Numbered from the stretch's first letter, positions 26,867 to 36,692 are shown. The stretch is DNA of 64,000 nt from Eubacteriaceae bacterium (GCA_910574915.1 CAJTCR010000014.1:37483-101482); one strand, 5' to 3'. Numbers and translations are program-made. The notes: a model not told the origin generated them from the letters alone.

Positions 26867-27565
26867 TTGCAAAACTATATTCTTATTATCGAAGACGACA
26901 ACGACATCAATAAAATGTTAAATGAACTTTTGACAATCAACGGCTATCGGACGATTCAGGCATATTCCGGCACAGAAGCACTGCTGCATATTGAAAAGCA
27001 GGCGCCGGATGCCGTAATTTTAGACCTGATGCTGCCTGGCATGTCAGGCGAGGAGGTACTTGCAGGCATAAAAGCGGCGGACCGCAGCATTGCCGTGCTT
27101 GTCGCATCTGCAAAGGACGATGTGACATCGCGTATTTCCCTGCTGCGTGCCGGCGCTGACGATTATCTGACAAAACCGTTTGACACCGGAGAGCTGCTTG
27201 CCCGCTTAGAGGCAGTTTTAAGGCGCAGCAAAAAGCAGACAGATACGGATGCGGCAGAACGTATCCCCATCTCCATGCAGTATAAAGACCTTACGATGTA
27301 CCCGGATCATTTTACCGTATTCGTCGGCGGGCAGGAACTGCCGCTTACAAAGCGCGAATACCTGATCCTGGAACTTTTTATGGAACATCCGGGAAAAGTC
27401 TTTACAAAAAGCAATATTTACGAATCGGTATGGAACGAAGAATTTGTCGGCGAAGACAACGCGGTCAACGTACATATCAGCAATATCCGCCAGAAACTGG
27501 CAAAACTGCATCCAAATGAGAGCTATATCCAGACCGTTTGGGGAATTGGTTTTAAACTGGCATAA
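26867..27565 (+). CDS. OmpR/BceR-type response regulator
   Basis: A 232-residue regulator. The receiver domain has IIEDDNDIN, the phosphoacceptor Asp in AVILDLMLPGM and the Lys of TKPFDTGELLAR. The winged-helix DNA-binding domain is near residues 135-230 (LTKREYLILELFMEHPGKVF, NVHISNIRQKL). The start codon is TTG at 26867, preceded by AGAGG at the right distance. It heads a module of response regulator, ABC ATPase, ABC permease and histidine kinase, the layout of antimicrobial-peptide sensing and detoxification systems. Confidence 0.92.
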   Translation: MQNYILIIEDDNDINKMLNELLTINGYRTIQAYSGTEALLHIEKQAPDAVILDLMLPGMSGEEVLAGIKAADRSIAVLVASAKDDVTSRISLLRAGADDYLTKPFDTGELLARLEAVLRRSKKQTDTDAAERIPISMQYKDLTMYPDHFTVFVGGQELPLTKREYLILELFMEHPGKVFTKSNIYESVWNEEFVGEDNAVNVHISNIRQKLAKLHPNESYIQTVWGIGFKLA

Positions 27566-27674
27566 TAAAACTTTATGTTTTCTTTATACTTTTCCTAAGG
27601 TTTCTAAAATTCCACGGGCTATACTGTAACAGAAGCTGAAAGAAATACGAAAGGAAAGCAGAAAGGAAACCATT

Positions 27675-28589
27675 ATGGACTATGTATTGCAGACAACATC
27701 GCTCACAAAGATTTACGGCAATTCCAGAGTCGTAAACGATGTGAGTATGCATGTAGAAAAAGGAAGCATTTATGGATTTATCGGAAGAAACGGCGCCGGA
27801 AAAACGACGTTTATGCGCATGGCTGCCGGGCTTGCCGCGCCAAGTGCAGGCTCTATGGCGCTGTTTGGCTCCGGTGACCTTGAAAAACAGCGGATCCGTA
27901 TCGGCACTCTGATCGAAAATCCTGGCATCTACCCGGGCATGACCGCACACGAAAATATGGAAACCATACGCCGAAGCCTTGGCATTGCCGACCGCAGGCG
28001 CTGTGACGAGCTGCTTGCGCTTGCCGGGCTGTCGGATACCGGAAAAAAGAAAGCAAAGCATTTTTCTATGGGCATGAAACAGCGGCTTGGCATTGCCATC
28101 TCCCTGCTGCGCGGCCCGGACTTTTTAATCCTGGACGAACCGATCAACGGACTAGACCCTGCCGGAATCAAAGAAGTACGCGACTTGCTTTTGCGCTTAA
28201 ACAAAGAAAAACAAATCACGATTTTAATATCCAGCCATATTTTGGGCGAACTGTCGAAAATAGCTACCCATTATGGGATTATAAGAAACGGTTCCCTGAT
28301 TGAAGAATTTGACGCAAAAGAATTGACACAGCGATGCCGCCGATGCTTAAAGCTCTCTGTCAGTGAGCCGCAGGAAGCTGCCAATCTTTTGGAACGAATG
28401 CTTGCGATCCATAACTACGACGTGCCGCAGCCTGGTATCCTGCGTATCTTTGAAAAGCTGGACGATACCGCGAGAATCAATCAAACACTGGTTGAAAACG
28501 GCATTTCGCTGCGGGAAAGCTATCTCGCCGGGCAGGATCTGGAAGGCTATTTTATGGATCTGCTTGGCAGCAGCAATGAAAGCGTTTGA
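27675..28589 (+). CDS. BcrA-type ABC transporter ATPase (bacitracin/lantibiotic efflux family)
   Basis: A 304-residue ATPase with Walker A GRNGAGKTT, signature [11 protein letters not shown], Walker B FLILDEPINGLDP and switch His in ISSHILGELS. The QRLGIA and DEPINGLDP wording is typical of BcrA and lantibiotic-immunity (LanF) ATPases. A 109-base gap separates it from the regulator, and a TATACT box with no good -35 lies in it, as expected for an activator-dependent promoter. It would drive the permease that follows to export or displace a membrane-active peptide. Confidence 0.9.
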   Translation: MDYVLQTTSLTKIYGNSRVVNDVSMHVEKGSIYGFIGRNGAGKTTFMRMAAGLAAPSAGSMALFGSGDLEKQRIRIGTLIENPGIYPGMTAHENMETIRRSLGIADRRRCDELLALAGLSDTGKKKAKHFSMGMKQRLGIAISLLRGPDFLILDEPINGLDPAGIKEVRDLLLRLNKEKQITILISSHILGELSKIATHYGIIRNGSLIEEFDAKELTQRCRRCLKLSVSEPQEAANLLERMLAIHNYDVPQPGILRIFEKLDDTARINQTLVENGISLRESYLAGQDLEGYFMDLLGSSNESV

Positions 28590-28610
28590 AAAAGTAAGGA
28601 GGAAACCAAA

Positions 28611-29444
28611 ATGTGTCGTTTATTAAATGCAGAATTATATAAATTAAGAAAAAGTAAAAGCTTTTACACCTGTACCATCCTAACGGTCGTCCTTGTAATC
28701 GCAATGTTTGCGGTGTTCTTGACCGCAGACAATATTCAAAACGGCAAAGTGGAAAACGGTACCGGCGGCGTTGTTGTATCGATCAGCCAGGAATCTCCTA
28801 CAGAAGCTTCCGCTTCTATCTGGGATACGATACAGCTTATGGATATTTTACGGCAAATTTTTTCCGGTGATGTAGTGGCGCTCTTTATCGGTACGTTTAT
28901 CAGCATCTTTGTCATCAGCGAATTTTCCACCGGAATGTTAAAAAATGTAGTCGGAAAAGGCTGTTCGAGAAGCTCCATCTACTTATCAAAGCTGCTTGTC
29001 GCGATGTTTGCTTCTTTTTTAATCATTGCCGCTGGTATCTGTACAGCGCTGATTTGCGGACGGATCTTTATGGGCGCGAATGCCTTTACGGATCATTTCT
29101 GGAAAAACCTGCCTGTTTATACCGGATTGCAGTTTCTTATGCTGCTGCCGCTGGCTTCCATCTTTGTACTGATCGGGGAATTTTTCAGAAACCTTGCGGC
29201 AGGCATTTCCATCGGAATCGCAGTCGCTTCCCTCCCTGTTATTTTGTTAAATTTATTCGATATGAAATTTGCAGACAGCAGCTTCACGCCTTCGCAGTTA
29301 TGGCCGGTGACACGGATGGCAGGTTGTCCGTTTGAAGGATTTCAAACAGAATATATAACAGGCACCATCCTTGTCGCAGCCTTTTGGCTGATACTGACCG
29401 CCGGGCTTGGCATGTGGCATTTTTCAAAAACTGATATTAAATAA
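28611..29444 (+). CDS. ABC-2 type permease of the BcrA-like exporter
   Basis: A 277-residue permease with six hydrophobic segments and the N-terminal LLNAELYKLRKSKSFYTCTI, characteristic of BcrB/LanG-type ABC-2 permeases. AAGGAGG precedes the ATG, which lies 21 bases after the ATPase stop. It forms the membrane part of the peptide exporter. Confidence 0.88.
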   Translation: MCRLLNAELYKLRKSKSFYTCTILTVVLVIAMFAVFLTADNIQNGKVENGTGGVVVSISQESPTEASASIWDTIQLMDILRQIFSGDVVALFIGTFISIFVISEFSTGMLKNVVGKGCSRSSIYLSKLLVAMFASFLIIAAGICTALICGRIFMGANAFTDHFWKNLPVYTGLQFLMLLPLASIFVLIGEFFRNLAAGISIGIAVASLPVILLNLFDMKFADSSFTPSQLWPVTRMAGCPFEGFQTEYITGTILVAAFWLILTAGLGMWHFSKTDIK

Positions 29445-29460
29445 GAACAAGGAGAAAAAC

Positions 29461-30378
29461 ATGGCATCTGTTTATCTTGGGATATCCCTTTGCTTTCTTG
29501 TATGCATCGGCATTTTGCTCGCGCGCCTTGGCTGTTATCAAATGCAGGTAAAACATCTGATACAAGAACTGCAAAATGCACAGCTAGAGGACACCAATCT
29601 GCTGATTACTTCCGCTGTCAATATTGGCAGGATACCGCGGCTAATCTGCGAGCTGAACCGCACGCTCGAAAAAAACAGGCGCATCAAGGAACGCCTGATC
29701 CGCGAAAACCGCAGCTACCGCGAAAGCATTACAAGCATCTCCCACGATATTCGTACGCCTCTGACCTCGGCAAAAGGCTACATGCAGCTAATCCGTACGG
29801 ACTCTGCGCAGGTTACCAAACAAAAACGGCTGGAATACGCAAAAATCGTAGAGCAGCGCCTGGATACGCTGTCCAGCCTGCTCGACCAGTTATTTTTATA
29901 TACCCGCATTGAAGCAGGCGAACTGCCGCTTACGATCGAAACTATCAACGCCGGAAACCTGTTTGCAGAAACACTGTCTATGTTTTACAACGATTTTTTG
30001 GAAAAAGGATGCCAGCCCAATGTGCAGCTTCCATCCGTGCCATGCAGGATCAAGGCTGACCGCCAGGCTTTTATCCGAATTGTGGAAAACCTGATAAAAA
30101 ACGCACTGGTACATGGCATTGACACTTATCAGATGTCCCTGCTGCAAGAAGGCACCCACGCTGTCGTACGTGTCGCAAACCGTACGGACAGCATCGATGC
30201 CTCAGACATTGCCTATATTTTTGACCGCTTTTATACGACAGACCAGTCCAGAAGCCGTAAAACAACTGGGCTGGGGCTTGCCATTGTCAAAGAGCTTGCT
30301 TCCCAGATGCACGCAGATGCTGCCGCCAGCTTAAACGGGGATCTTTTTTCGATTGAAGTACGATTCCCGCTCTTATAA
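29461..30378 (+). CDS. Sensor histidine kinase of the BcrAB-like module
   Basis: About 305 residues. I use the ATG at 29461, six bases after AAGGAG. One N-terminal membrane segment (VYLGISLCFLVCIGILLARL), then a HisKA domain with the phosphorylated His in ITSISHDIRTPLTSAKGYMQ, and an HATPase_c domain with NLIKNALVHG (N box), FDRFYTTD and GLGLAIVKEL. There is almost no extracellular sensor, as in intramembrane-sensing kinases (BceS type) that detect drug through their partner transporter. It completes the RR-ABC-permease-HK operon. Confidence 0.9.
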   Translation: MASVYLGISLCFLVCIGILLARLGCYQMQVKHLIQELQNAQLEDTNLLITSAVNIGRIPRLICELNRTLEKNRRIKERLIRENRSYRESITSISHDIRTPLTSAKGYMQLIRTDSAQVTKQKRLEYAKIVEQRLDTLSSLLDQLFLYTRIEAGELPLTIETINAGNLFAETLSMFYNDFLEKGCQPNVQLPSVPCRIKADRQAFIRIVENLIKNALVHGIDTYQMSLLQEGTHAVVRVANRTDSIDASDIAYIFDRFYTTDQSRSRKTTGLGLAIVKELASQMHADAAASLNGDLFSIEVRFPLL

Positions 30379-30384
30379 CCGCGG

Positions 30385-31182
30385 TTACTCCAGGTTCAGG
30401 TGTTTTTGCACAATAATCCTGCAAATCATATAGTAAACAGCCACCCAGAAAATCAGCAGCAGGCTGCCTGCGCCCATTGCCCACGGAGCCGGATTATGCA
30501 CCGTGCCAAACTTTTCTGCATAAATCAGCGATCCTATAAAAAAACCAATCAAAGACACAATCTGGCTGGCATAATAAAGCCCGACTGTCGCCGCAATGCC
30601 GAATGCGCCTTTGGAACGGTGCGACAACTGTCCAATCGAGCTGCCCGCAAAAAACAGCAGCAGGGCATTCAAAAATCCAAGAAAAAACAGCAGCAGGAAA
30701 AAAAGTGCAAACCATACACTAGATACCCCTAATTCCTGTGCGGTATCACAAAATGCTTTTACAAGTACCTGAAAAAACGAAGCAAAGCTTTGCCCATCGA
30801 CCACTATTGCTATCGTCACAAAGGAAGCTATACTTAAAATCCCTGTCAGGCACATATACGCAAATGCCGCCACGATTTTTACATGTAAAATCTGTGTCGA
30901 TTTCATCGGCAGCGTATGCGTCAGATATCCCTGTGCCGAATACATAGACTGATAAAAATGAAAACACAATGAAATAAAATTTGCAACCACTGTAACAACC
31001 AAGGTCATTGCATAAATTGCACATACTACAACAAAAATTGCACTAAAAATCCTCGCACCTGCAAACCGCCCGGCAAAATAACTGACAATCGTAAGCAAAG
31101 TTGCAATCGCAAGGACACCGTACATGACAAAAACGGTCTTTCCCTGTGTTTTTAACTCCTGTTTCAATAATTTTCCTAACAT
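30385..31182 (-). CDS. ABC transporter permease, YtrC-like
   Basis: A 265-residue membrane protein with six hydrophobic segments and the N-terminal LGKLLKQELKTQGKTVF. It has no recognised enzyme motif. It overlaps the end of the ATPase gene by seven bases and is the last gene of a GntR-ATPase-permease operon. Its stop lies seven bases from the stop of the converging kinase gene. Confidence 0.8.
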   Translation of the reverse strand: MLGKLLKQELKTQGKTVFVMYGVLAIATLLTIVSYFAGRFAGARIFSAIFVVVCAIYAMTLVVTVVANFISLCFHFYQSMYSAQGYLTHTLPMKSTQILHVKIVAAFAYMCLTGILSIASFVTIAIVVDGQSFASFFQVLVKAFCDTAQELGVSSVWFALFFLLLFFLGFLNALLLFFAGSSIGQLSHRSKGAFGIAATVGLYYASQIVSLIGFFIGSLIYAEKFGTVHNPAPWAMGAGSLLLIFWVAVYYMICRIIVQKHLNLE

Positions 31183-31874
31183 TTGAATACCTCCCTGAAA
31201 TATGCATCTACAGATTTTCCTTTTTGGCTGCGGATCTCATCTACGGACAAATGCTGCATCACCCGCCCGTTTTGAATCAACACGACCTCATCGAGTACAT
31301 TTTCTATATCCGCAATCAGATGTGTCGCAATCAGCACCGAAGCCTCCGGCTCATAATTGGAAATAATGGTCTTTAATATATAATCCCGCACAGCAGGGTC
31401 AACGCCTGCGATCGGTTCATCCAGCACATACAGCTTTGCCCTGCGGCTCATAACCAGCACAAGCTGCACCTTTTCCTTTGTGCCTTTCGACAATGTTTTC
31501 AGCCTGTCGTCCGCACTGATTTGCAGCTTTTTTAACATATCATAAGCACGCTCTTTTTCAAAATCCTCATAAAAATCTTCAAAAAACGCAATTACATCCC
31601 TGACTTTCTGGTTCATATTCAAATATGTCTGGTCTGGCAAATAGGAAATATGCCGCTTGCTCTGCTCGCCGATTTTTCCTCCGCAAAATAAGAGCTCTCC
31701 TTCTGTCGGCGTCAAAAGCCCGTTGATCATCTTAATCAGCGTCGTCTTGCCGCTGCCGTTTGGCCCAAGCAGCCCGATCATGCGCCCGCTTTCCAGCGTC
31801 AGGTTTACCTGATTTAATACTTCCTTTGTCTTATACCGTTTTGTCAGTTTCCTGCACTCCAATAATGCGCTCAT
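31176..31874 (-). CDS. ABC transporter ATPase, YtrB-like
   Basis: A 232-residue ATPase with Walker A GPNGSGKTT, signature LSKGTKEKVQL, Walker B LYVLDEPIAGVDP and switch His in ATHLIADIE. The LSKGTKEK signature is typical of YtrB/YxlF-like ATPases associated with GntR regulators. Its ATG overlaps the stop of the regulator as ATGA. It powers the permease that follows; substrate unknown, in B. subtilis related to cell-wall stress. Confidence 0.88.
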   Translation of the reverse strand: MSALLECRKLTKRYKTKEVLNQVNLTLESGRMIGLLGPNGSGKTTLIKMINGLLTPTEGELLFCGGKIGEQSKRHISYLPDQTYLNMNQKVRDVIAFFEDFYEDFEKERAYDMLKKLQISADDRLKTLSKGTKEKVQLVLVMSRRAKLYVLDEPIAGVDPAVRDYILKTIISNYEPEASVLIATHLIADIENVLDEVVLIQNGRVMQHLSVDEIRSQKGKSVDAYFREVFKC

Positions 31875-32242
31875 GCCTTCTCTCCTTCCATAGACTGACG
31901 CATCAGCGTCAAGGTCTGCTCCTTTTCATACCCAAGCTCTTTCATACTGTCCAAAAACAGCCTGATCTTTTCTTTCGCAATCTCTGATTTTACTGTCTCA
32001 ATCATTTCCTGATCCTCCGTAATAAATCTACCGCTTGTACGCTTTGCATAAACAAGCCCTGTCCGTTCCAGTTCCGCAAATGCACGCTGCATCGTATTCG
32101 GATTCACCGCAGCCTCCGCCGCCAGCTCCCGCACAGACGGCAGCTTTTCTCCTGGCTGGTACTTCCCGCTGATAACATCTATGCGGATGCGCTCTAAAAT
32201 CTGTATAAAAATCGGACGATCGGAATCCAGATTCCATGCCAT
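31871..32242 (-). CDS. GntR-family (YtrA subfamily) transcriptional regulator
   Basis: A 123-residue regulator with a GntR winged helix: RPIFIQILERIRIDVISGKY, GEKLPSVRELAAEAAVNPNT and RAFAELERTGLVYAKRTSGR. The short C-terminal helical tail without an effector domain marks the YtrA subfamily. Such regulators repress the ABC genes downstream and respond to cell-wall antibiotics. AGGAAAGGAAC precedes the ATG. Confidence 0.9.
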   Translation of the reverse strand: MAWNLDSDRPIFIQILERIRIDVISGKYQPGEKLPSVRELAAEAAVNPNTMQRAFAELERTGLVYAKRTSGRFITEDQEMIETVKSEIAKEKIRLFLDSMKELGYEKEQTLTLMRQSMEGEKA

Positions 32243-32298
32243 AAGTTCCTTTCCTTTCTTCTTGTATTTGATGTTTATTGTATCTCTGTACTAATTGA

Positions 32299-32327
32299 AT
32301 AATACACTAATACAGTCTAAATGTCAA
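32299..32327 (-). promoter_or_regulatory. Promoter of the ytrA-like operon
   Basis: On the minus strand TTGACA (complement of 32322-32327) is followed after 17 bp by TATTAT (complement of 32299-32304). An AGTGTA half-site of YtrA type overlaps the -10 region, and a weaker partner lies downstream, so autorepression is plausible. Confidence 0.75.
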
Positions 32328-32626
32328 CTATTTTTTATTTGAATTGCTTTGGTGTATTTTTACAAGAAGGGACGCCAGGAGAGAGGATAGGTACACTCTG
32401 GCGGCGTCCGGTCCAGAATGTTAAGAATTGCTAGGGATCCTGCTGCTACGCCCTGGCTGTGTCCGGTCGCGGCACCTAGTTCGCTGCCTGCTGGCAGCTA
32501 AAGGTGCCGCTTGGCTGCGCCCCTGGTTGCCCCGCAGAATACCAAGCAATTCTAACCATTCTTCCAAAGCCGCCGCCAGAGTGTACCTATCCTCTCTCCC
32601 GGCTGTTCTTCGTAAGTGTTGCTAAA

Positions 32627-32722
32627 ACAAGCTCGATGTTGTTTAATTTGTGTAAAAAAACAAGCTTGATATTGTTTAATTTGTGTAAAAAAACAAGCTT
32701 GATGTTGTTAATTTGTTTGAAA
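32627..32722. repeat. 33-bp tandem repeat, about three copies
   Basis: Copies starting at 32627, 32660 and 32693 share ACAAGCTTGATGTTGTTTAA and a following AATTTGTG stretch; the third copy is shorter by one or more bases. The unit is the conserved inner flank of the palindrome units (AAAACAAGCTCGATATGG), amplified in tandem. Confidence 0.8.
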
Positions 32723-32774
32723 AAAAACTGGGATATGTTCGACGGCGATGTGAAGATGCAACGACTAAAACTTT

Positions 32775-32920
32775 TAATGACAAATACAGTGCACGTTATT
32801 TTTGTCAGCACAAGGTGGAGGAAGGAGGCGATGCCGGGTGCATCGTTGACTGGCGACAACGCGGTGATGGCAGAAATAGCGGGTGCTGTATGCACTGTTA
32901 CTTCTGCAATGCTGTACTAG
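32775..32920. mobile_element. MITE-like element B, copy 2 (inverted, one end degraded)
   Basis: From ACAGTGCACGTTATTTTTGT to the right end GCTGTACTAG at 32920 the sequence matches the inverted form of the element at 1595-1760, including GATGCCGGGTGCATCGTTGA and GACAACGCGGTGATGGC. The left terminal repeat has decayed (sequence before about 32775 no longer matches). Confidence 0.75.
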
Positions 32921-33259
32921 ATAGAACACTGGTAATACAGCGAACAAAGCAAACCCTATCGAGCTTTTCTTGCAACACTTACAAAAAACAGCCGGGAACG
33001 GAGATTGGCGCACCCTGGCGGCGGCTTTGGAAGAATGGTTAGATGCCCTTAGTATTTTGCGGAAAAAGCAGGGGCGCAGCCAAGCGCCACCGATAGCTTA
33101 CGGCGGACAGCCGGAAGCGGACAAGGTGGCGCGACCGTACACAGCCACAGCGTAACAGCAGAATACTTAGGGCTTCTTACCATTCTGGAACGGACGCCGC
33201 CAGGGCGCGCCAATCCCCGCTCCTGGCGTCCCTCCATGCGAAAAAGCAACACCCTCTTC

Positions 33260-33862
33260 TTACATTTTCCACTCCGCAAACCCACTGCTCCAATCTGTAC
33301 GCTGCATACACGCAGACATCATACACACCCCATATGCGCCTGCCTGAATACACGCTGCCGCATTTTCCTGCCGGATACCGCCCAGCGCATAGACCGGCAG
33401 CTTTGTTGCAGCGCATACCTCCCGTAAAAAAGAAGATCCTTTGGGCGGCAATCCGCGTTTGCAGTCTGTCGCAAATATATGCCCTGCCGTCAGATATGTG
33501 GCTCCTGCATTTTGCGCAAGCACTGCTTCCTCTACCGAATGCACAGACGCGCCAAGCACGCGAAAGCTGCTTTTTTTCTTTTCAGGCAGGGAGAGCAGCA
33601 AAGGCAGCGGCAGGTGCACCGCCTCTGCTCCAAGGCGAAGCGCTGCGTCTGTGTATGTATGCAAAATACAGCGCACCGGATAGGGCGCGCACACCTGCAT
33701 CACTTTTTCGGCAAGCTTTTCATACGCGGCTTCCGGCAAATCCTTTTCCCTGACAATCAGCGCCTTTGGGCATGACCTGGCAATCTGCCTGATCTGCGCA
33801 AAATAGTCCTGTGTGCATAACTGCCGGTTTGTAATACAGCAGATTTTTATTTGTTCAGACAT
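33260..33862 (-). CDS. thiE: Thiamine phosphate synthase / TenI-like protein
   Basis: A 200-residue TIM barrel of the ThiE/TenI superfamily. Signs are ICCITNRQLC, ALIVREKDLPEAAYEKLA (RE/RQ-K phosphate-binding stretch), LGASVHSVEEA, YLTAGHIFATDCKRGLPPKG and PVYALGGI. ThiE joins HMP-PP and thiazole phosphate to thiamin phosphate; TenI-type relatives isomerise the thiazole instead. The VHLP and GHIF.T.CK.G pattern fits either, so a TazE/TenI role is possible. It is the last gene of the thi operon, 35 bases after thiH. Confidence 0.78.
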   Translation of the reverse strand: MSEQIKICCITNRQLCTQDYFAQIRQIARSCPKALIVREKDLPEAAYEKLAEKVMQVCAPYPVRCILHTYTDAALRLGAEAVHLPLPLLLSLPEKKKSSFRVLGASVHSVEEAVLAQNAGATYLTAGHIFATDCKRGLPPKGSSFLREVCAATKLPVYALGGIRQENAAACIQAGAYGVCMMSACMQRTDWSSGFAEWKM

Positions 33863-33897
33863 TTTTTCTCCGATCTTTGTCCTTATTTGATAAACAG

Positions 33898-35166
33898 CTA
33901 CGACACATAAATATAATCATTTAGCACCGGCTGCAATCCCTCTTTTGCGATATCCTGATACATTTGCGCAAAGCTTCTGCTGTCTGAGATTTCAAACTGC
34001 TCATCGCCTGTTTCCGCTTCGTTTTTTCCGTGGTACTTGCTCTCATGGTCGCCGATCCCGGTAGACACCCCGGCGGATACTTTGGTTGCAGCGATTTTTA
34101 CAATGCCGTCCCGAAAATGCTTCTGTTCCCTGCTCGATACGGTAATGCCGACATACGGCAAAAAGATCCGGTACGCGCACAGCACCTGGCAAAGCTGTGT
34201 TTCATGTACGTCCTGCGGGTGGATCTTGTCATTATGGATAATCGGGCGCAGCCTTGGGCACGACAGGGAATATTCTACATGTGGGTATTTCCGCTGGAGC
34301 TCATACACATGCAGCGCGGAAGCAAGCGCGTCTTTGCGAAAATCAGAAAGTCCCAGCAGCGCCGAACACGCGACTGCGCGCATACCGCCTAAAATCGCCC
34401 GCTCCTGAGCCTCAAAACGATATGGAAAGACCCGTTTGTGTCCAAGCAGGTGCAGCTTTTCATACTGTGCGATATCATACGTTTCCTGAAAAACGGTCAC
34501 ATAATCCGCGCCGCATTTGTGCAGGTAGGCGTATTCATCACTGTTCAGCGGATAGATCTCCAGCCCGACACTGCGAAAATACTTTGCAGCCAGCCTGCAC
34601 GCTTCTCCGATATAAGCGACATCGCTCATTTTTCGGCTTTCTCCGGTAAGAAGCAATATTTCCTCCATGCCGGAATCAGCGATCACCTGCATCTCACGCT
34701 CGATTTCTTCGATCGAAAGCTTTTTGCGCGAGATATCATTATAGCAGTTAAATCCGCAATATACGCAGTAATTCTCACAATAATTGGCAAGATACAATGG
34801 CGTAAACAAATAGACGGTATTGCCAAAATGCCTGCTTGTCTCATATTTTGCCTTTGCCGCCATTTCTTCCAGATACGGCAGTGCGGCAGGAGAAAGCAGC
34901 GCCTGGAAATCATCTACCGTACACGTCTCATGCAGCAGCGCCCGGCGCACGTCCGTATCTGTATATGTATCGTAGTCATAGCTGTCCATCCGTGCCAGCA
35001 CCCGCTCCATAATATCCGAGGAAATACGCTCCATCCCTTCCATATACTGCATAGGGTCTGTTCTTTGCGCAGGGTCGTTTTCCAAACGGTGCTTGCGCGC
35101 TAATGCTTCTTTGTCCAGATTGTCACCATCTACATAAAACTGGTTACCTATCCTGTCTGCTGTCAT
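33898..35166 (-). CDS. thiH: 2-iminoacetate synthase (tyrosine lyase), radical SAM
   Basis: A 422-residue radical SAM enzyme that splits tyrosine to dehydroglycine and p-cresol for thiazole formation in anaerobes. The cluster motif is CENYCVYC (CxxxCxxC) following [34 protein letters not shown] and [10 protein letters not shown] are family features. Use of ThiH rather than the oxygen-dependent ThiO agrees with an anaerobe. The ATG at 35166 has GGAAGGAG six bases upstream and lies 23 bases inside the end of thiG. Confidence 0.95.
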   Translation of the reverse strand: MTADRIGNQFYVDGDNLDKEALARKHRLENDPAQRTDPMQYMEGMERISSDIMERVLARMDSYDYDTYTDTDVRRALLHETCTVDDFQALLSPAALPYLEEMAAKAKYETSRHFGNTVYLFTPLYLANYCENYCVYCGFNCYNDISRKKLSIEEIEREMQVIADSGMEEILLLTGESRKMSDVAYIGEACRLAAKYFRSVGLEIYPLNSDEYAYLHKCGADYVTVFQETYDIAQYEKLHLLGHKRVFPYRFEAQERAILGGMRAVACSALLGLSDFRKDALASALHVYELQRKYPHVEYSLSCPRLRPIIHNDKIHPQDVHETQLCQVLCAYRIFLPYVGITVSSREQKHFRDGIVKIAATKVSAGVSTGIGDHESKYHGKNEAETGDEQFEISDSRSFAQMYQDIAKEGLQPVLNDYIYVS

Positions 35167-35968
35167 TTTTTTCTCCTTCCTGGTGTAAAGATGAATCCCG
35201 CAAAAATCCGGTCAGCGGATCAGAAGCAGCCGCCCCGCGCTCCAATACACGCCCAAGCCCGGCAAGGTACGCGCTGCGCCCTGCCGCAACCGCATCTTTA
35301 AACGCGCCCGCCATTGCAGGGATATTGCCTGCTGTCGCAATGGCTGTATTCGCCATAATCGCAGCGGCACCCATCTCCATCGCCTCACATGCCTGGGACG
35401 GGCGCCCGATGCCTGCGTCGACAATAATCGGCACATGGATCTCATCAATTAAAATCTGAATAAACTCCTTTGTTGCAAGCCCTTTGTTCGACCCGATCGG
35501 AGAAGCCAGCGGCATCACCGCAGCCGCGCCTGCATTGACCAGGTCTCTTGCGGTATACAAATCAGGATACATATACGCAAGCACCACAAACCCTTCGTCT
35601 GCAAGCTGCTCCGTCGCCTTTACCGTTTCCGCATTGTCTGGAAGCAGGTATTTGCTGTCCCTCATAATCTCGATTTTTACAAAATCACCGCAGCCTAGCT
35701 CCCTGGACATGCGCGCAATACGCACCGCTTCTCTCGCATCCCTTGCCCCGGACGTATTCGGCAGCAGCGTCACGCCTTTTGGAATATAGTCCAGTATATT
35801 TTCATTTTTCTTTGTATTCGTACGGCGCACAGCAAGTGTAATGATCTGCGCACCCGCATGTTCCACAGCCGCCTGGATCAGCTCCATTGAGTATTTGCCG
35901 GAGCCTAGTATAAAGCGGGAAGAAAATTCTTTGTTGCCTAATATAAGGGTATCTTTTTGTGCTGTCAT
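35144..35968 (-). CDS. thiG: Thiazole synthase
   Basis: A 274-residue TIM barrel that forms the thiazole ring from deoxyxylulose phosphate, dehydroglycine and ThiS thiocarboxylate. The Schiff-base lysine is in [44 protein letters not shown] and [10 protein letters not shown] are ThiG signatures. AGGAGG precedes the ATG. The N-terminus abuts composite element 5, which separates it from thiS. The C-terminal tail beyond LTGFLRDSS is a little longer than usual because thiH overlaps it. Confidence 0.95.
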   Translation of the reverse strand: MTAQKDTLILGNKEFSSRFILGSGKYSMELIQAAVEHAGAQIITLAVRRTNTKKNENILDYIPKGVTLLPNTSGARDAREAVRIARMSRELGCGDFVKIEIMRDSKYLLPDNAETVKATEQLADEGFVVLAYMYPDLYTARDLVNAGAAAVMPLASPIGSNKGLATKEFIQILIDEIHVPIIVDAGIGRPSQACEAMEMGAAAIMANTAIATAGNIPAMAGAFKDAVAAGRSAYLAGLGRVLERGAAASDPLTGFLRDSSLHQEGEKNDSRQDR

Positions 35969-36011
35969 AAGGAAACCTCCTGTTTATTTGTTTTTTGTTA
36001 AATTAGGATTT

Positions 36012-36663
36012 TTTTACATATGTAGGGACGCCGGGAGAGGGGAGGGGCAGGTATGGGAAGCGGCTTTTCCAGAATGGTAAGAAGCCCTAGACATCCTGCT
36101 GCTACTCTATGACGGCGTACGGTCGCGTCACCTTGTCCGCTCCGGCTGCCCGCCGCAGCTATCGGTGCCGCTTGGCTACGCCCCTAGTACAGCAGAATGC
36201 CAAGGGCTTCTAACCATTCCTCCAACGCCGCTTCCCATACCTGCCCCTCCCCTCTCCCGCCTGTTTTTCGCATGTGCTACTAAAACACTCAAATACCTAT
36301 TTTATTTTTATGCTATAGGAAAACAATGCTATCTCATTCGCTACAAAACCATGTAGCACAAGTTCACCAGCACCACTCCCCCACCACATGCCGTCATTCA
36401 CTTAACACCCGGAAAGAACAGCCGGAGGAAGGGGAGCGGGGCTGGCTTCCTGTGACGTTGGAAAAATGTTTAGGAGCACTTAGCATCCTGCAAAATAACT
36501 AGGGGCGCAGCCAAGCGCCACCTGTAGCTTCCGGCTGCCGCCGGAAGCGGACAAGGTGGCGCGACCGGACACAGCCAGGGCTTGGCAGCAGGACGCTTAG
36601 TGCTCCTTACATTTTGGAAAAGGAACAGGAAGCCAGCCCCGTTCCCCTTCCTCCGGCGTCCTT
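36012..36663. repeat. Composite palindrome element 5 (units R9 and R10), inside the thi operon
   Basis: R9 (36025-36270) and R10 (36419-36663) face each other between thiS and thiG. R9 arms pair through AGGGGCAGGTATG and its complement; R10 arms pair through GGGGCTGGCTTCCTG and its complement. These arm segments differ from those of all other units, yet each pair is internally matched. R10 has the most diverged outer end (GGCGTCCTT). The 150-base spacer has no ORF. The whole gap from 35969 to 36692 is filled by this element; no trace of thiF is seen. Confidence 0.9.
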
Positions 36664-36692
36664 CCCGCCAACATCCCTCCCGCCACCTTCTT

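Larger units (their letters stand above)
32341..33233. repeat. Composite palindrome element 4 (units R7 and R8)
   Basis: R7 (32369-32612) and R8 (32989-33233) face each other between the ytrA-like promoter and thiE. The left terminus GAATTGCTTTGG matches elements 1 and 2. R7 arms pair through ATAGGTACACTC and its complement; R8 arms pair through GATTGGCGCACCC, with the right arm diverging slightly (GGGCGCGCCAATC). R7 carries the core variant with GTTCGCTGCCTGCTGG, R8 the variant with GCGGACAGCCGGAAGC. The spacer holds a 33-bp tandem repeat and a second copy of MITE-like element B. Nothing else is visible from 32330 to 33259. Confidence 0.9.
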
